From the NCBI GenBank assembly GCA_014649155.1, contig BMSM01000013.1:1-64000 (forward strand): a stretch of 64,000 nt of DNA, given 5' to 3'. This document shows positions 1-10,756 of this stretch, piece after piece. Position 1 is the stretch's first letter. Each line of letters opens with the position of its first letter. Under the pieces are notes generated by a model. That model did no database searches. It saw nothing but the letters and a program-made list of their open reading frames with translations, and had not been told where the DNA came from. The position numbers and the translations under genes were made by a program. This DNA is from Streptomyces griseoviridis. Its GTDB lineage: Bacteria; Actinomycetota; Actinomycetes; Streptomycetales; Streptomycetaceae.

Positions 1-1
1 C

Positions 2-387
2 GAGGGCCGCACCATCGCCCCGCTGCTCACCCGGCTCAACACCATCCGGCGCGCCCATCCCGCCCTGCGCCGGCTCCGCAACCTCCGCTTCCACCACACC
101 GACAACGACTCCGTGATCGCCTACAGCAAGCGCGCGGGGTCCGACGTCGTGCTGGTGGTCGTCAACCTCGACCCCCACCACACCCAGGAGGCCACGATCT
201 CGCTGGACATGCCGCACCTGGGCCTCGACCCGCACGCGTCGGTGCCCGTGCACGACGAACTCACCGGCGAGACCTACCACTGGGGCAGCACCAACTATGT
301 GCGGCTGACGCCCGGCCGGGCCCCCGCGCACGTCTTCCACGTCCACCTGCCGTCCGCCGCGCCGAAGAACGGGGAGCCGGGAACCTC

Positions 388-391
<4 letters not shown>
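2..391 (+). CDS. glgE: GlgE maltosyltransferase, C-terminal fragment (5' end outside window)
   Basis: This is the 3' end of an alpha-1,4-glucan:maltose-1-phosphate maltosyltransferase, which extends glycogen-like glucan with maltose 1-phosphate. Translation is open from base 2 without a start codon, so the gene begins upstream of the window. What is visible is the end of a GH13-type enzyme: a helix around LNTIRRAHPAL, then a beta-rich C-terminal domain with SVIAYSKR, VVVNLDP and a final YHWGSTNYVRL segment typical of GlgE. The stop overlaps the treS ATG by 4 bp, which implies translational coupling. The assignment rests on this C-terminal pattern and on the treS-mak-glgB neighbours, the classic GlgE pathway set. 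Confidence 0.9.
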
Positions 392-2106
<1,715 letters not shown>

Positions 2107-2134
2107 GCTCGGGCCGAGGAAAGGACGCGTCACC

Positions 2135-3502
2135 ATGCCGAAGACCGCACCCCTGCGCCCGAGACACGCGCACCATCCCGCCGACCCGATGGCGTCGCTC
2201 GGCGGACTGCTGCGCCAGTGGCTGCCCCGGCAGCGCTGGTTCGCGGGCAAGGACCGGCCCGTGGCCGATCTCGGCCTGCTGTCGATGACGGAGCTTTTCC
2301 CCGGCTGTCTGCACCTGCTGGTGCACGCCGGGCACGGCACGGTGCCCGCGCCCGGCGGCACCCCGCCGGCCGGTGACTGCTACCAGTTGCTGCTGGGGGT
2401 GCGCCGGCAGCCCTCGCCCCGGCTGGGCCGCGCGCTCATCGGCCGGGCCGACGAGGGCCCGCTGGCCGGGCTGACGGTGTACGACGCGTTGCAGGACCCC
2501 CGGATGGCCCGGCTGCTCCTGGAGCGGCTGCGCGCCCCCGGCACGGCGGGCCCGCTGCGTTTCGAGGCGGACCCGTCCCGGCCGGTCCCGGCGACCGCGC
2601 TGGCACCCCGGCTGCTGGACGCCGAGCAGTCCAATTCCTCGCTGGTCTACGGCGACGAGCTGATCCTCAAGGTGTTCCGGCGCGTCCAGCCCGGCGTCAA
2701 CCCGGACCTGGAGGTGCCGGGCGCGCTGGCCCGGCAGGGCTGCGGCCGGGTGCCCGCGCCGGTGGCCTGGTTCCGCACCACGCACCCGTTCGAGGCGACC
2801 CTCGGCGTGCTCCAGCCGTTCCTGCCGGGCGCCACCGACGGCTGGACGCTCGCGCTGGACGCGCTGGCCGCCGGGGACGACTTCACCGCGCAGGCGCACG
2901 CGCTGGGCCGGGCCACCGCCGACGTGCACGTCGCCCTGGCCTCGGCCTTCCCGGCCGGCACCCCCGGGGAGAACGGCCGCACGGCCGCGGCGATGACCGA
3001 GCGGCTGACCGCCGCCGCGCACGCCGTGCCCGCCCTCAAGCCGTACGTGCCCCGGCTCCGGGGCGCCTTCGCGGCGCTGACCACCTGCGACGTCGGCCCG
3101 GCCGCCCAGCGCATCCACGGCGACCTGCACCTCGGGCAGGTGCTGCGGGCCGGGCGCGACTGGTTCGTCATCGACTTCGAGGGCGAGCCGTCCCGTCCGC
3201 TGTCCGAGCGGCGCAGCGCCCACTCCCCGGTGCGGGACATCGCCGGCATGCTGCGCTCCTTCGACTACGCCGCCCGCCAGCGCCGCCCCTGGCGGCCGGA
3301 GTGGGCGCGCCGCTGCCGCGAGGCGTACTGCGCGGGCTATGCCGTCCGGGCAGGGTGGGACCCGCGCAAGAAGCACGGACTGCTGCGCGCCTACGAGACG
3401 GACCGGGCCGTGTACGAGGTGCTGTACGAGGCCCGGCACCGCCCCGACTGGCTTCCCGTACCCATGGCGGCGATCGAACGACTCGCCGTGAGAGGAGACT
3501 GA
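2135..3502 (+). CDS. mak: maltokinase (Pep2)
   Basis: The 455-aa kinase phosphorylates maltose to maltose 1-phosphate, the donor used by GlgE. It belongs to the aminoglycoside-phosphotransferase-like fold: the catalytic loop RIHGDLHLGQVL and the metal-binding IDFEGEPSRPL follow in the C-terminal half, and QRWFAGKDRP near the N-terminus is the family's cap signature. An AAAGGA-like ribosome site precedes the ATG. The gene ends 1 bp before the glgB start, so the two are almost certainly co-translated. It is separate from treS, whereas some actinobacteria have a TreS-Pep2 fusion. Confidence 0.94.
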   Translation: MPKTAPLRPRHAHHPADPMASLGGLLRQWLPRQRWFAGKDRPVADLGLLSMTELFPGCLHLLVHAGHGTVPAPGGTPPAGDCYQLLLGVRRQPSPRLGRALIGRADEGPLAGLTVYDALQDPRMARLLLERLRAPGTAGPLRFEADPSRPVPATALAPRLLDAEQSNSSLVYGDELILKVFRRVQPGVNPDLEVPGALARQGCGRVPAPVAWFRTTHPFEATLGVLQPFLPGATDGWTLALDALAAGDDFTAQAHALGRATADVHVALASAFPAGTPGENGRTAAAMTERLTAAAHAVPALKPYVPRLRGAFAALTTCDVGPAAQRIHGDLHLGQVLRAGRDWFVIDFEGEPSRPLSERRSAHSPVRDIAGMLRSFDYAARQRRPWRPEWARRCREAYCAGYAVRAGWDPRKKHGLLRAYETDRAVYEVLYEARHRPDWLPVPMAAIERLAVRGD

Positions 3503-3503
3503 C

Positions 3504-5723
3504 ATGGCCCTCCGCGACACCTCGCTCCCCGAGCCGTCCGGTCCCGCCGCGCCCACCGGCGCGGTCACCGCCGCGCCGCCGCTGGACGCGACCGACCGGG
3601 GGCGCCTGCTGGCGGGCGCCCACCACGACCCGCACGCGCTGCTCGGCGCCCACCCGGTGCCCGGCGGGATCGCCGTCCGGGCGCTGCGCCCCTTCGCGCG
3701 GGCGGTGAGCGTGCTCACCGGCGGCGAGCGCCACCCGCTCGCCTCGGAGGGCGACGGCCTGTTCTCCGCCCTCCTGCCGCTGGAGACGATCCCGGCGTAC
3801 ACGCTGCTGGTCGAGTACGAGGACGGGGTGCGGGAGACGGCCGACCCGTACCGTTTCCCGCCCGCGCTCGGCGAACTGGACCTGCACCTGATCGCCGAGG
3901 GCCGGCACGAGCAGCTCTGGCGGGCGCTGGGCGCGGAGCCGATGGTCCACGAGGGCGTGGCCGGCACCCGCTTCACCGTGTGGGCGCCGAACGCCCAGGG
4001 CGTCCGGGTGGCCGGGGACTTCAGCTGCTGGGACGGTACCGCCTTCCCGATGCGCTCGCTGGGCTCGTCGGGCGTGTGGGAGCTGTTCCTGCCCGGGATC
4101 GGCGAGGGCGCGACGTACAAGTTCGAGATCCACTCCCGGTACGGGCAGCGTTTCCTCAAGGCCGACCCGATGGCCCGCCGGACCCAGGAGCCGCCGGAGA
4201 CCGCGTCCGTGGTCACCGCGTCGCACTACGAGTGGGGGGACGCGGAGTGGCTGCGGGGCCGGGGCGCGACGCCCGTGCACGAGGCGCCGTTCTCGGTGTA
4301 CGAGGTGCACCTGCCGTCCTGGCGGCCGGGACTGTCCTACCGGGAGCTGGCCGAGGAGCTGCCCGCCTATGTGAAGGACCTCGGCTTCACCCACGTCGAG
4401 CTGATGCCGGTCGCCGAGCACCCCTACGGGCCGTCCTGGGGGTACCAGGTCACCGGGTTCTACGCGCCCACCGCGCGGCTCGGCACCCCGGACGACTTCC
4501 GGTACCTGGTGGACGCGCTGCACCGGGCCGGGATCGGCGTGATCATGGACTGGGTGCCGGCGCACTTCCCGAAGGACGACTGGGCGCTGGCCCGGTTCGA
4601 CGGGGACCCGCTGTACGAGCCCGGGGACGAGCGGCGGGCCACCCACCCGGACTGGGGGACGTACACCTTCGACTTCGCCCGCACCGAGGTGCGCAACTTC
4701 CTCGTCGCGAACGCCGTGTACTGGTGTGAGGAGTTCCACATCGACGGGCTGCGGGTCGACGCGGTCGCCTCGATGCTCTACCTGGACTACTCCCGCGATT
4801 CCGGGCAGTGGGAGCCCAATGTGTACGGCGGCCGGGAGGACCTGGCGGCGATGGCCTTCCTCCAGGAGATGAACGCCACCGTCTACCGGCGCTGCCCCGG
4901 CGTGGTGACCATCGCGGAGGAGTCCACCGCGTGGGGCGGGGTGACCCGGCCCACCGACACCGGCGGGCTCGGCTTCGGGTTCAAGTGGAACATGGGGTGG
5001 ATGCACGACTCGCTGGAGTACCTCGCCAGGGAGCCGGTGCACCGCAAGTACCACCACCACGAGATGACCTTCTCGATGGTGTACGCCTACAGCGAGAACT
5101 ACGTGCTGCCGATCTCCCACGACGAGGTCGTGCACGGCAAGCAGGCGCTGGTGTCGAAGATGCCCGGCGACTGGTGGCAGCGGCGCGCCAATGTCCGCGC
5201 CTACCTCGGCTTCATGTGGGCCCATCCCGGCAAACAGCTGCTGTTCATGGGGCAGGAGTTCGCCCAAGGGGCGGAGTGGTCGGAGCAGCGGGGCCCGGAG
5301 TGGTGGCTGACGGAGGACGGGTACCACTCCGCCGGTGATCACCGCGGGGTGCGGGACCTGGTCCGTGATCTCAACGCGCGCTACCTCCGGGCGCCGGCGC
5401 TGTGGCAGCGGGACACCGATCCGGCGGGGTTCCGGTGGGTCGCGGTGGACGCCGCCGACGACAACGTCTTCGCCTTCCTGCGGTACGACCGGGCGGGCAC
5501 CCCGCTGCTGGCGGTGTCGAACTTCTCCCCCGTCGTCCGGCACGGCTACCGGCTCGCCGCCGGCGACGAGGTCCCCGCCTGGGAGGAGGTCCTCAACACC
5601 GACGCCGCGCGCTACGGCGGTTCCGGCGTCACCAACCCGGGCGCCGTCAAGACGGAGGACGGCCACGTCACGCTGACACTGCCGCCGCTGGCCACGGTGT
5701 GGCTGATGCCGTACGCCGGCTGA
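3504..5723 (+). CDS. glgB: 1,4-alpha-glucan branching enzyme
   Basis: The 739-aa enzyme creates alpha-1,6 branches in glucan made by GlgE. An N-terminal carbohydrate-binding/N1 region (DPHALLGAHPV, then RFTVWAPNAQGVRVAGDF) precedes the GH13 barrel. Catalytic residues are visible as Asp419 (GLRVDAVASM), Glu472 (IAEESTAWGG) and Asp540 (SHDEVVHGK). The protein ends with a beta-sandwich domain at LPPLATVWLMPYAG. Length and domain order are normal for GlgB. It is the last gene of the glgE-treS-mak-glgB run; about 110 bp without a gene separate it from the next ORF, which has an unrelated function. Confidence 0.97.
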   Translation: MALRDTSLPEPSGPAAPTGAVTAAPPLDATDRGRLLAGAHHDPHALLGAHPVPGGIAVRALRPFARAVSVLTGGERHPLASEGDGLFSALLPLETIPAYTLLVEYEDGVRETADPYRFPPALGELDLHLIAEGRHEQLWRALGAEPMVHEGVAGTRFTVWAPNAQGVRVAGDFSCWDGTAFPMRSLGSSGVWELFLPGIGEGATYKFEIHSRYGQRFLKADPMARRTQEPPETASVVTASHYEWGDAEWLRGRGATPVHEAPFSVYEVHLPSWRPGLSYRELAEELPAYVKDLGFTHVELMPVAEHPYGPSWGYQVTGFYAPTARLGTPDDFRYLVDALHRAGIGVIMDWVPAHFPKDDWALARFDGDPLYEPGDERRATHPDWGTYTFDFARTEVRNFLVANAVYWCEEFHIDGLRVDAVASMLYLDYSRDSGQWEPNVYGGREDLAAMAFLQEMNATVYRRCPGVVTIAEESTAWGGVTRPTDTGGLGFGFKWNMGWMHDSLEYLAREPVHRKYHHHEMTFSMVYAYSENYVLPISHDEVVHGKQALVSKMPGDWWQRRANVRAYLGFMWAHPGKQLLFMGQEFAQGAEWSEQRGPEWWLTEDGYHSAGDHRGVRDLVRDLNARYLRAPALWQRDTDPAGFRWVAVDAADDNVFAFLRYDRAGTPLLAVSNFSPVVRHGYRLAAGDEVPAWEEVLNTDAARYGGSGVTNPGAVKTEDGHVTLTLPPLATVWLMPYAG

Positions 5724-5832
5724 GGTCCGGCGAAACACCCAGGTGTCCGACCACCCCTGAGGGGGCAGTCAGGTTCCTACGACACGAGAACCCTCGTCGT
5801 CGCTGTGACAGGCACCTGGAAGGCGGCATCAC

Positions 5833-6921
5833 GTGCGTACCGTCGGAGTGGAGGAGGAACTCCTCCTCGTCGATCCCGAGACCGGCGACCCGCGGGCGAT
5901 GTCCGCCGCGGTCCTCGCGCGGGCCGCCCTGGACGCGGGCGAGGAGGAGGTCTTCGAGAAGGAACTGCACGAGCAGATGCTGGAGTTCGCCACGCATCCG
6001 CAGGAGGAGATGGAGCGGCTGCACGCGGAGATCGTCCGCTGCCGCAAGGAGGCCGCGCGGCACGCCGGGGAGCTGGGCGCCACGGTCGCCGCCCTGGCCA
6101 CCTCCCCGCTGCCGGTCAGCCCCGCCGTCGGCGTCAACAGCCGTTACCAGTGGATGGCCGACCAGTACGGCGTCGTCGTCCAGGAGCAGCTCGTCATGGG
6201 CTGCCACGTGCACGTGGCCGTGGACTCCGACGAGGAGGGCGTCGCCGTCGCCGACCGGGTGCGGCCCTGGCTGCCGGTGCTCGCCGCGCTGAGCGCGAAC
6301 TCGCCGTTCTGGCAGGGCAAGGACACCGGGTACAGCAGCTACCGCAGCCGGGTCTGGCAGCGCTGGCCGTCGGCCGGGCCGACCGAGCTGTTCGGCTCGG
6401 CGGAGCGCTACCACCGGCGGGTCGCCGACATGGTGTCCACCGGCACCATCCTCGACGAGAAGATGATCTACTTCGACATCCGGCTGTCCGAGCGCTATCC
6501 GACGGTCGAGTTCCGGGTCGCGGACGTCTGTCTGCACTCCGACACGGCCGTCCTGCTCGCCTGCCTCGCCCGGGGCCTGGTGGAGACCGCCGCGCGGGAG
6601 TGGCGGGAGGGCGTGGAGCCGGCCGGGCACAGTGTGAGCCTGCTGCGGCTGGCCGCCTGGCGGGCCGCCCGGTCGGGGCTCACCGGCGAGCTGCTGCATC
6701 CGGCGACCATGCGGCGGATGCCCGCCGAGACCGTCGTACGGGCGCTGGTCGACCATGTCGAGGAGGCGCTGGTGGAGGCCGGGGACCTGGAGCGGGTGCG
6801 GGCGGCCCTCGCCGAGCTGCTGCGGCGCGGCAACGGGGCGCGGGTCCAGCGGGAGCTGCTGGAGCGCACGGGCAGCCTGCGGGACGTCGTCACCGGGTGC
6901 GTGCGGCACACCCAGGGCTGA
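5833..6921 (+). CDS. carboxylate-amine ligase, YbdK/GCS2-like family
   Basis: The 362-aa protein of the glutamate-cysteine ligase type 2 (YbdK) family is an ATP-dependent carboxylate-amine ligase of uncertain natural substrate. The opening RTVGVEEELLLVDPETG is the family signature; GCHVHVAVDSDEEGVAVADRVRPWLPVLAALSANSPFW is a second, split here as GCHVHVAV and LSANSPFWQGKDTGYSSYR. The start is GTG at 5833 with GGAAGG about 10 bases upstream. It stands alone between glgB and a small reverse-strand gene. The family includes weak gamma-glutamylcysteine ligases, so a role in thiol synthesis is possible but not shown. Confidence 0.88.
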   Translation: MRTVGVEEELLLVDPETGDPRAMSAAVLARAALDAGEEEVFEKELHEQMLEFATHPQEEMERLHAEIVRCRKEAARHAGELGATVAALATSPLPVSPAVGVNSRYQWMADQYGVVVQEQLVMGCHVHVAVDSDEEGVAVADRVRPWLPVLAALSANSPFWQGKDTGYSSYRSRVWQRWPSAGPTELFGSAERYHRRVADMVSTGTILDEKMIYFDIRLSERYPTVEFRVADVCLHSDTAVLLACLARGLVETAAREWREGVEPAGHSVSLLRLAAWRAARSGLTGELLHPATMRRMPAETVVRALVDHVEEALVEAGDLERVRAALAELLRRGNGARVQRELLERTGSLRDVVTGCVRHTQG

Positions 6922-6935
6922 GACGCCCCCGGCGC

Positions 6936-7169
6936 TCACACCATGAGGGAGATGGCGTAGGCGAGGAAGAACGCCGCGACCAGCACGACGAGGACGAGGA
7001 TCACCGTCAGCGGGGCCTTGCCCCAGCCCTTGGGGGGATTGTGGACCTCGCGCGGGCCGGCCTCGGGCAGGCTGCTCTCCGCGGGCGGGGTCTCCCCGGG
7101 CGGTACGCCGCCGCCCGGTTCCAGGCCGGTGGTGCGCTCGGGCTCGGGGTCGGGATTCGTATAGCTCAT
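6936..7169 (-). CDS. small DUF6480-type membrane protein
   Basis: A 77-aa protein with a Pro/Glu-rich soluble N-terminus (SYTNPDPEPERTTG), a short KGWGKAPLT stretch and one C-terminal membrane helix (VILVLVVLVAAFFLAYAISL). It resembles the DUF6480 family common in Streptomyces, whose function is unknown. The start at 7169 was chosen because the conserved protein begins at MSYTNP; the frame stays open further upstream only as low-complexity sequence. It is convergent with the carboxylate-amine ligase gene, 14 bp apart. Confidence 0.72.
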   Translation of the reverse strand: MSYTNPDPEPERTTGLEPGGGVPPGETPPAESSLPEAGPREVHNPPKGWGKAPLTVILVLVVLVAAFFLAYAISLMV

Positions 7170-7253
7170 GCCGTCCGGGTCCCCCGATCCCGCCCGGATC
7201 ATCACGGACGGGCGCGTTGTGCCGTCCGGGTGCCCGTGGGCGGCCGCCTCGGC

Positions 7254-7259
7254 TAGATT
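7254..7259 (+). promoter_or_regulatory. possible -10 element of the acyl-CoA ligase gene
   Basis: TAGATT matches the actinobacterial TANNNT -10 pattern and lies 65 bp before the ATG at 7325. No convincing -35 hexamer is seen, so this is tentative. Confidence 0.3.
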
Positions 7260-7324
7260 CGGGCAGCGCCGGACCACAGCGTCCGACGGTTTCCGTCACA
7301 GTCCGCACACATCAGGAGCAGTGC

Positions 7325-9259
7325 ATGCGCGACTCCGCCTCCGCTCCGGAGACCGCCTGGGCGCCGGCCGGCGGTCTGGCCGACCGGCTGTTCGAGACGG
7401 CGGAGCGGACGCCGGCGCTGCCGCTGCTCGCCCGCCGCCCCGGTCCGGACGGCGCCGACTGGGAGGTACGGACGGCCGCCGAGGTCCGCGACGAGGTGCT
7501 GGGCCTGGCCAAGGGGCTGATCGCGGCGGGGATCGCGCCGGGTGAACGCGTCGCGATCATGGCCCGCACCCGGTACGAGTGGACGGTGTTCGGCTACGCG
7601 CTGTGGACGGTGGGCGCCGAGGCCGTGCCGATCCACCCGGCGTCCTCCCGGGACCAGGTCGCGTGGATGCTGCGGGACGCGCACTGCGCGGCGGTGCTGG
7701 TCGAGGACGAGCGGTGCGTGATGACCGTGGGGCCGGTGTGCGCGTCGCTGCCCGCGCTGCGGCACGTGTGGCAGCTGGACGCGGGGGCGTGCGCGGAGCT
7801 GACCGCCCTGGGCGCGGACGTGGCGGCGGCCACGGTGGACTCGATGCGCCGGATCGTGCTGCCGGAGGCCACCGCGGTCGTCGCCTACACCTCCGGCACC
7901 ACCGGCCGCCCCCTGGGCTGCGCGTTGAGCCACGGCGCGCTCGCCGCAGCCTGCGACGTCCTGCTCGACGGCTGGGGCGGGACCGCCGCGCCGCCGGGGG
8001 AACAGGGCGCGGTCCTCGCGTTCCTGCCCTTCTCGCACGTGTACGGCCTGATGGTCCAGGGGCTGTGCGTGCGCGGCGGCCTGCTGATGGCCCACGAGCC
8101 GGAGCTGACCGAGGCGGCGCTGGCCTCGGCGCTGCGGACCTTCCGGCCCACCTGCTTCTACGCCGTGCCCTCGGTGCTGGAGAGGATCTACAAGAACTTC
8201 CTGCGCTCGGCCGAGCGGGCCGGCCGGGGCGCGCTGTTCGAGCGTGCCGCCGCCACCGCCCGGGACTTCGCCGAGGCCCAGGAGCGCCGGCGGCTGGGCA
8301 CCGGCCCGGGTCCCGGCCTGGACCTGCGGATGCGGCACGCGCGCTACGAGCGGTCGGTGTACCGGCGGCTGCGCGCAGCGCTGGGCGGCCGGGTGCGCCG
8401 GGCCGCCAGCGGCGGATCGCCGCTCAGCCGCGAGCTGTCCCTGTTCTTCGAGGGCATCGGCATCCACGTGCACGACGGCTACGGCCTGACCGAGACGGCC
8501 GGCGGGGTGACGATGCAGCCGCTGGGCCGGGAGAAGTCCGGCACCGTCGGCAAGGCGCTGCCCGGCACGGAGATCCGGGTGGCCGGCGACGGCGAGATCC
8601 TGGTCCGCGGCCCGTCCCTCTTCCAGGGGTACGTCGGTGCCGCGGACGCCACCCGGGCGGTGCTGCGCGACGGGTGGCTGGCCACCGGCGACCTGGGCCG
8701 GCTGGACGACGAGGGCTATGTGACGGTCACCGGCCGCAAGGAGGACGTCATCGTCACCAGCGGCGGCACGAGCGTGGCCCCGGCCGCCCTGGAGCAGCGG
8801 CTGCGCACGCACCCGCTGGTCCACCAGGCGGTGGTCGTGGGCGACGGCCGTCCCTGTGCCGGCGCCCTCATCACCCTGGACCCGGAGTCCGTGACGCACT
8901 GGCGGGCGGGCCTGGCGCCGCCGGACGGCGACGCCGGCGCGCGCGAGGCACACGAGGAGAACGCCCTGCGTGAGGAGATCGCGCGCGCCGTGGCCGCCGC
9001 CAACCGTGCCGTGTCCCGGGCCGAGTCGATCCGGGTCTTCAGCATCCTGCCCGAGCCCTTCGACGTGGCCCGGGGACTGCTGACCCCGTCGCTGGATCCG
9101 CGCCGCGCGGAGATCGCGCGGGTCTGCGCCCCGGAGATAGACGCCATGTACGCGGCGCGCTCCCCGCGGCCGGGGCGGACCCGGCCGGCCGGGCCGACGG
9201 CCGGCGAGGACTGGGAGGAGTCCGACAACGTCTTCGTCAGCCGCCGACGTACCAGGTGA
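7325..9259 (+). CDS. AMP-dependent long-chain fatty acyl-CoA synthetase-like protein (C-terminal catalytic Lys replaced)
   Basis: A 644-aa member of the ANL superfamily, FadD15-like. Visible motifs are the AMP-binding loop YTSGTTGRPLGCALSH, the adenine-binding YGLTETAGG, and the hinge TGDLGRLDDEGYVTVTGRKEDVIVTSGG. The predicted reaction is ATP-dependent CoA activation of a fatty acid. An oddity is that the C-terminal motif usually read as TPTLKxxR is TPSLDPRR here, so residue 591 is Asp where the adenylation Lys is expected. The ATG at 7325 (RDSASAPE) is preferred; the longer upstream frame is low complexity. The last 23 bp overlap the convergent DUF4190 gene. Confidence 0.85.
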   Translation: MRDSASAPETAWAPAGGLADRLFETAERTPALPLLARRPGPDGADWEVRTAAEVRDEVLGLAKGLIAAGIAPGERVAIMARTRYEWTVFGYALWTVGAEAVPIHPASSRDQVAWMLRDAHCAAVLVEDERCVMTVGPVCASLPALRHVWQLDAGACAELTALGADVAAATVDSMRRIVLPEATAVVAYTSGTTGRPLGCALSHGALAAACDVLLDGWGGTAAPPGEQGAVLAFLPFSHVYGLMVQGLCVRGGLLMAHEPELTEAALASALRTFRPTCFYAVPSVLERIYKNFLRSAERAGRGALFERAAATARDFAEAQERRRLGTGPGPGLDLRMRHARYERSVYRRLRAALGGRVRRAASGGSPLSRELSLFFEGIGIHVHDGYGLTETAGGVTMQPLGREKSGTVGKALPGTEIRVAGDGEILVRGPSLFQGYVGAADATRAVLRDGWLATGDLGRLDDEGYVTVTGRKEDVIVTSGGTSVAPAALEQRLRTHPLVHQAVVVGDGRPCAGALITLDPESVTHWRAGLAPPDGDAGAREAHEENALREEIARAVAAANRAVSRAESIRVFSILPEPFDVARGLLTPSLDPRRAEIARVCAPEIDAMYAARSPRPGRTRPAGPTAGEDWEESDNVFVSRRRTR

Positions 9260-9524
9260 AACCGCCGTTGGCGGCGGTCACCGCGAGCAGCACACCGAAG
9301 ATGACGAGGTCGATGACGCCGAGCACCACACCGGCCTTGGCCATGCCGCCGCCGCCCTTGACCGCCGCCTGCCGCATGCCCACGGCGCCCAGCACGATCG
9401 CGACCGGCCCGAGGATGACATTGAACAGGAACAGGCCGATGATGCCGCAGACGAGGCTCGCGACGGCCAGGCCGTTGGTGCGGGACCGCGAGGAGGCGGC
9501 GGAGGAACTGCCGTAACTGGTCAT
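9237..9524 (-). CDS. DUF4190-type small membrane protein
   Basis: A 95-aa protein with a Ser/Arg-rich head followed by two membrane segments (LAVASLVCGIIGLFLFNVIL and GVVLGVIDLVIFGVLLAV) separated by the GMRQAAVKGGGGMA loop. This is the DUF4190 pattern; function is unknown. AGGAG lies 6 bases before the ATG. The 3' end overlaps the acyl-CoA ligase gene by 23 bp on the opposite strand. Confidence 0.75.
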   Translation of the reverse strand: MTSYGSSSAASSRSRTNGLAVASLVCGIIGLFLFNVILGPVAIVLGAVGMRQAAVKGGGGMAKAGVVLGVIDLVIFGVLLAVTAANGGFTWYVGG

Positions 9525-9892
9525 CAGAATCTCCTGATGTAGGGGGATTCGGTCGGCGGAGCACTCCCTGGTGTGTCATGCTCCGGTCTGTTCCGCCCTC
9601 CGGGTGCCCGCCCAATCCCCCGTGTATTCCGTGGAATTGACACGGCACGGTCCGGCGCGGTACGGAATTTCGCATTCCGCGTCGGCCGGATTCCTTTCCC
9701 GCGATGGAGGGCCGGGAATTCCGGGCCGCCCGCGCGAGCGGGCACCCCGGGTCGCCGGTCCGTCACCGCGGGTGATCTCGCGGTGTCCTGGCAGACGGGC
9801 GCGTAGGCTCCGCCGGCACGGGAACTACAGACGGAGGGGGCGCACGGGAAAGGACGAGACAAGCCGGGCAGACGCCGGGCCGGGAAGGCGAA
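9525..9892. other. 368-bp gene-free region between divergent genes
   Basis: No convincing ORF. The stretch at about 9590-9725 is less GC-rich than its surroundings and holds several GGAAT/ATTCC palindromic pieces. It should carry the promoters of the reverse DUF4190 gene and the forward RsbW-like gene. Confidence 0.5.
9637..9666 (+). promoter_or_regulatory. possible sigma-70-type promoter
   Basis: A perfect TTGACA (9637-9642) is followed after 18 bp by TACGGA (9661-9666). It points toward the RsbW-like gene at 9893, but that would imply a leader of more than 200 nt. The weak -10 makes this tentative. Confidence 0.3.
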
Positions 9893-10327
9893 ATGGCAGC
9901 CGAGTCGCGTTGGGACAGGACACTGGCTTCCGAGGAGATCACGAACCGCACCGCCAGCTTCAGCGGGGAGCTGCACAATGTGACGGGTGCGCGCCTGGTC
10001 GCGGAGGAATTCCTCTACGACCTCTCGCGGGTGGTCTCCCCGGGTGCCCCGGAGCACTGGGACGACATCCTCCTCGTCGTCACCGAGCTGGCCGCGAACG
10101 CCGTGCAGTACGCCCCGGGGCCCTTCCGGCTGGAGCTGCGGCGCACCTTCGACGGGGTGCACGTGGTGATGCACGACACCAATCCGACCCCGCCCGCGCC
10201 CCGGCCCTTCCACCCGAGCAACGGGGGCGGCGGCATCGGCTGGCACCTGATCCACACCCTGTGCGACCAGGTCAGCGTGGTGAGCGACGAGCGGGGCAAG
10301 GACGTCCACGTCTTCCTGCCCTGGTGA
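9893..10327 (+). CDS. RsbW-like ATP-binding protein (putative anti-sigma factor kinase)
   Basis: A 144-aa single-domain HATPase_c protein of the type that acts as a partner-switch serine kinase on STAS antagonists, or binds sigma factors. The N box is VVTELAANAVQYAPGPF, the G1-like segment is VMHDTNPTPPAP and the G2-like segment is GGGIGWHLIHTLCDQVSV. The G1 Asp-x-Gly-x-Gly is poorly conserved (DTNPTPP), which may affect ATP binding. The ATG has GGAAGG 5 bases upstream. It is monocistronic and convergent with a PRC-barrel gene; its partner cannot be told from position. Confidence 0.8.
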   Translation: MAAESRWDRTLASEEITNRTASFSGELHNVTGARLVAEEFLYDLSRVVSPGAPEHWDDILLVVTELAANAVQYAPGPFRLELRRTFDGVHVVMHDTNPTPPAPRPFHPSNGGGGIGWHLIHTLCDQVSVVSDERGKDVHVFLPW

Positions 10328-10354
10328 GACCCGCGGGCGGGCCCGCGCGGCCAC

Positions 10355-10389
10355 GGTGTCCGGCGGGGGCCGCGCCCCCGCCGGACACC
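10355..10389. terminator. hairpin terminator between convergent genes
   Basis: A perfect 16-bp inverted repeat (10355-10370 with 10374-10389) and a 3-base loop. It sits between the stop codons of the RsbW-like and PRC-barrel genes and can serve both directions. It has no U-tract, as is common in Streptomyces. Confidence 0.75.
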
Positions 10390-10393
10390 CGCG

Positions 10394-10756
10394 TCACGGC
10401 GTGACGGCCTCGGGCGGCAGCCGGTGGTAGTAGTCGCCGACCGCCACGAGGTACTCCCGGTCCATCGTCTCGCTGTCGGTCTCGAACCGGGGCGCCGCCT
10501 TCACCTCCGCCCGTGAGCACGACAGCGTGACCTTGCGGGCCTCGGTGTCGATGCCCGCGACCACCCCGACGGGCACGAGGACACTGCGGCCGAAGACCCA
10601 GACCCCGGTGTCGACCACCAGGTGCCGCATCCCGTAGTGGTCCGCCTGGCGGTCCACGTGACCGATGGTGCCGTCGCGCCCTACGACGGTGCAGCCCGAC
10701 AGGTCCTCTCCCTCGACGTGACCGCTCTCCGGCGCGTACGACCAGATTCGTTCCAT
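10394..10756 (-). CDS. PRC-barrel domain protein
   Basis: A 120-aa protein whose N-terminal half is a PRC-barrel-like beta domain (GCTVVGRDGTIGHVDRQ, HLVVDTGVWVFGRSVLVPVG) and whose C-terminal half is charged (SETMDREYLVAVGDYYHRLPPEA). Such proteins are often stress-linked, but the molecular role is unknown. The start at 10756 is chosen because it has AAGGAG 11 bases upstream; the open frame further upstream (to 11101) shows no conserved sequence. A SigB-type promoter match lies about 190 nt upstream. Confidence 0.7.
   Translation of the reverse strand: MERIWSYAPESGHVEGEDLSGCTVVGRDGTIGHVDRQADHYGMRHLVVDTGVWVFGRSVLVPVGVVAGIDTEARKVTLSCSRAEVKAAPRFETDSETMDREYLVAVGDYYHRLPPEAVTP

Noticed and set aside
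10357..10388. Possible CRISPR-like or transposon terminal repeat
   Set aside because: A single perfect hairpin between convergent stops is best explained as a terminator; no second copy or transposase is seen.
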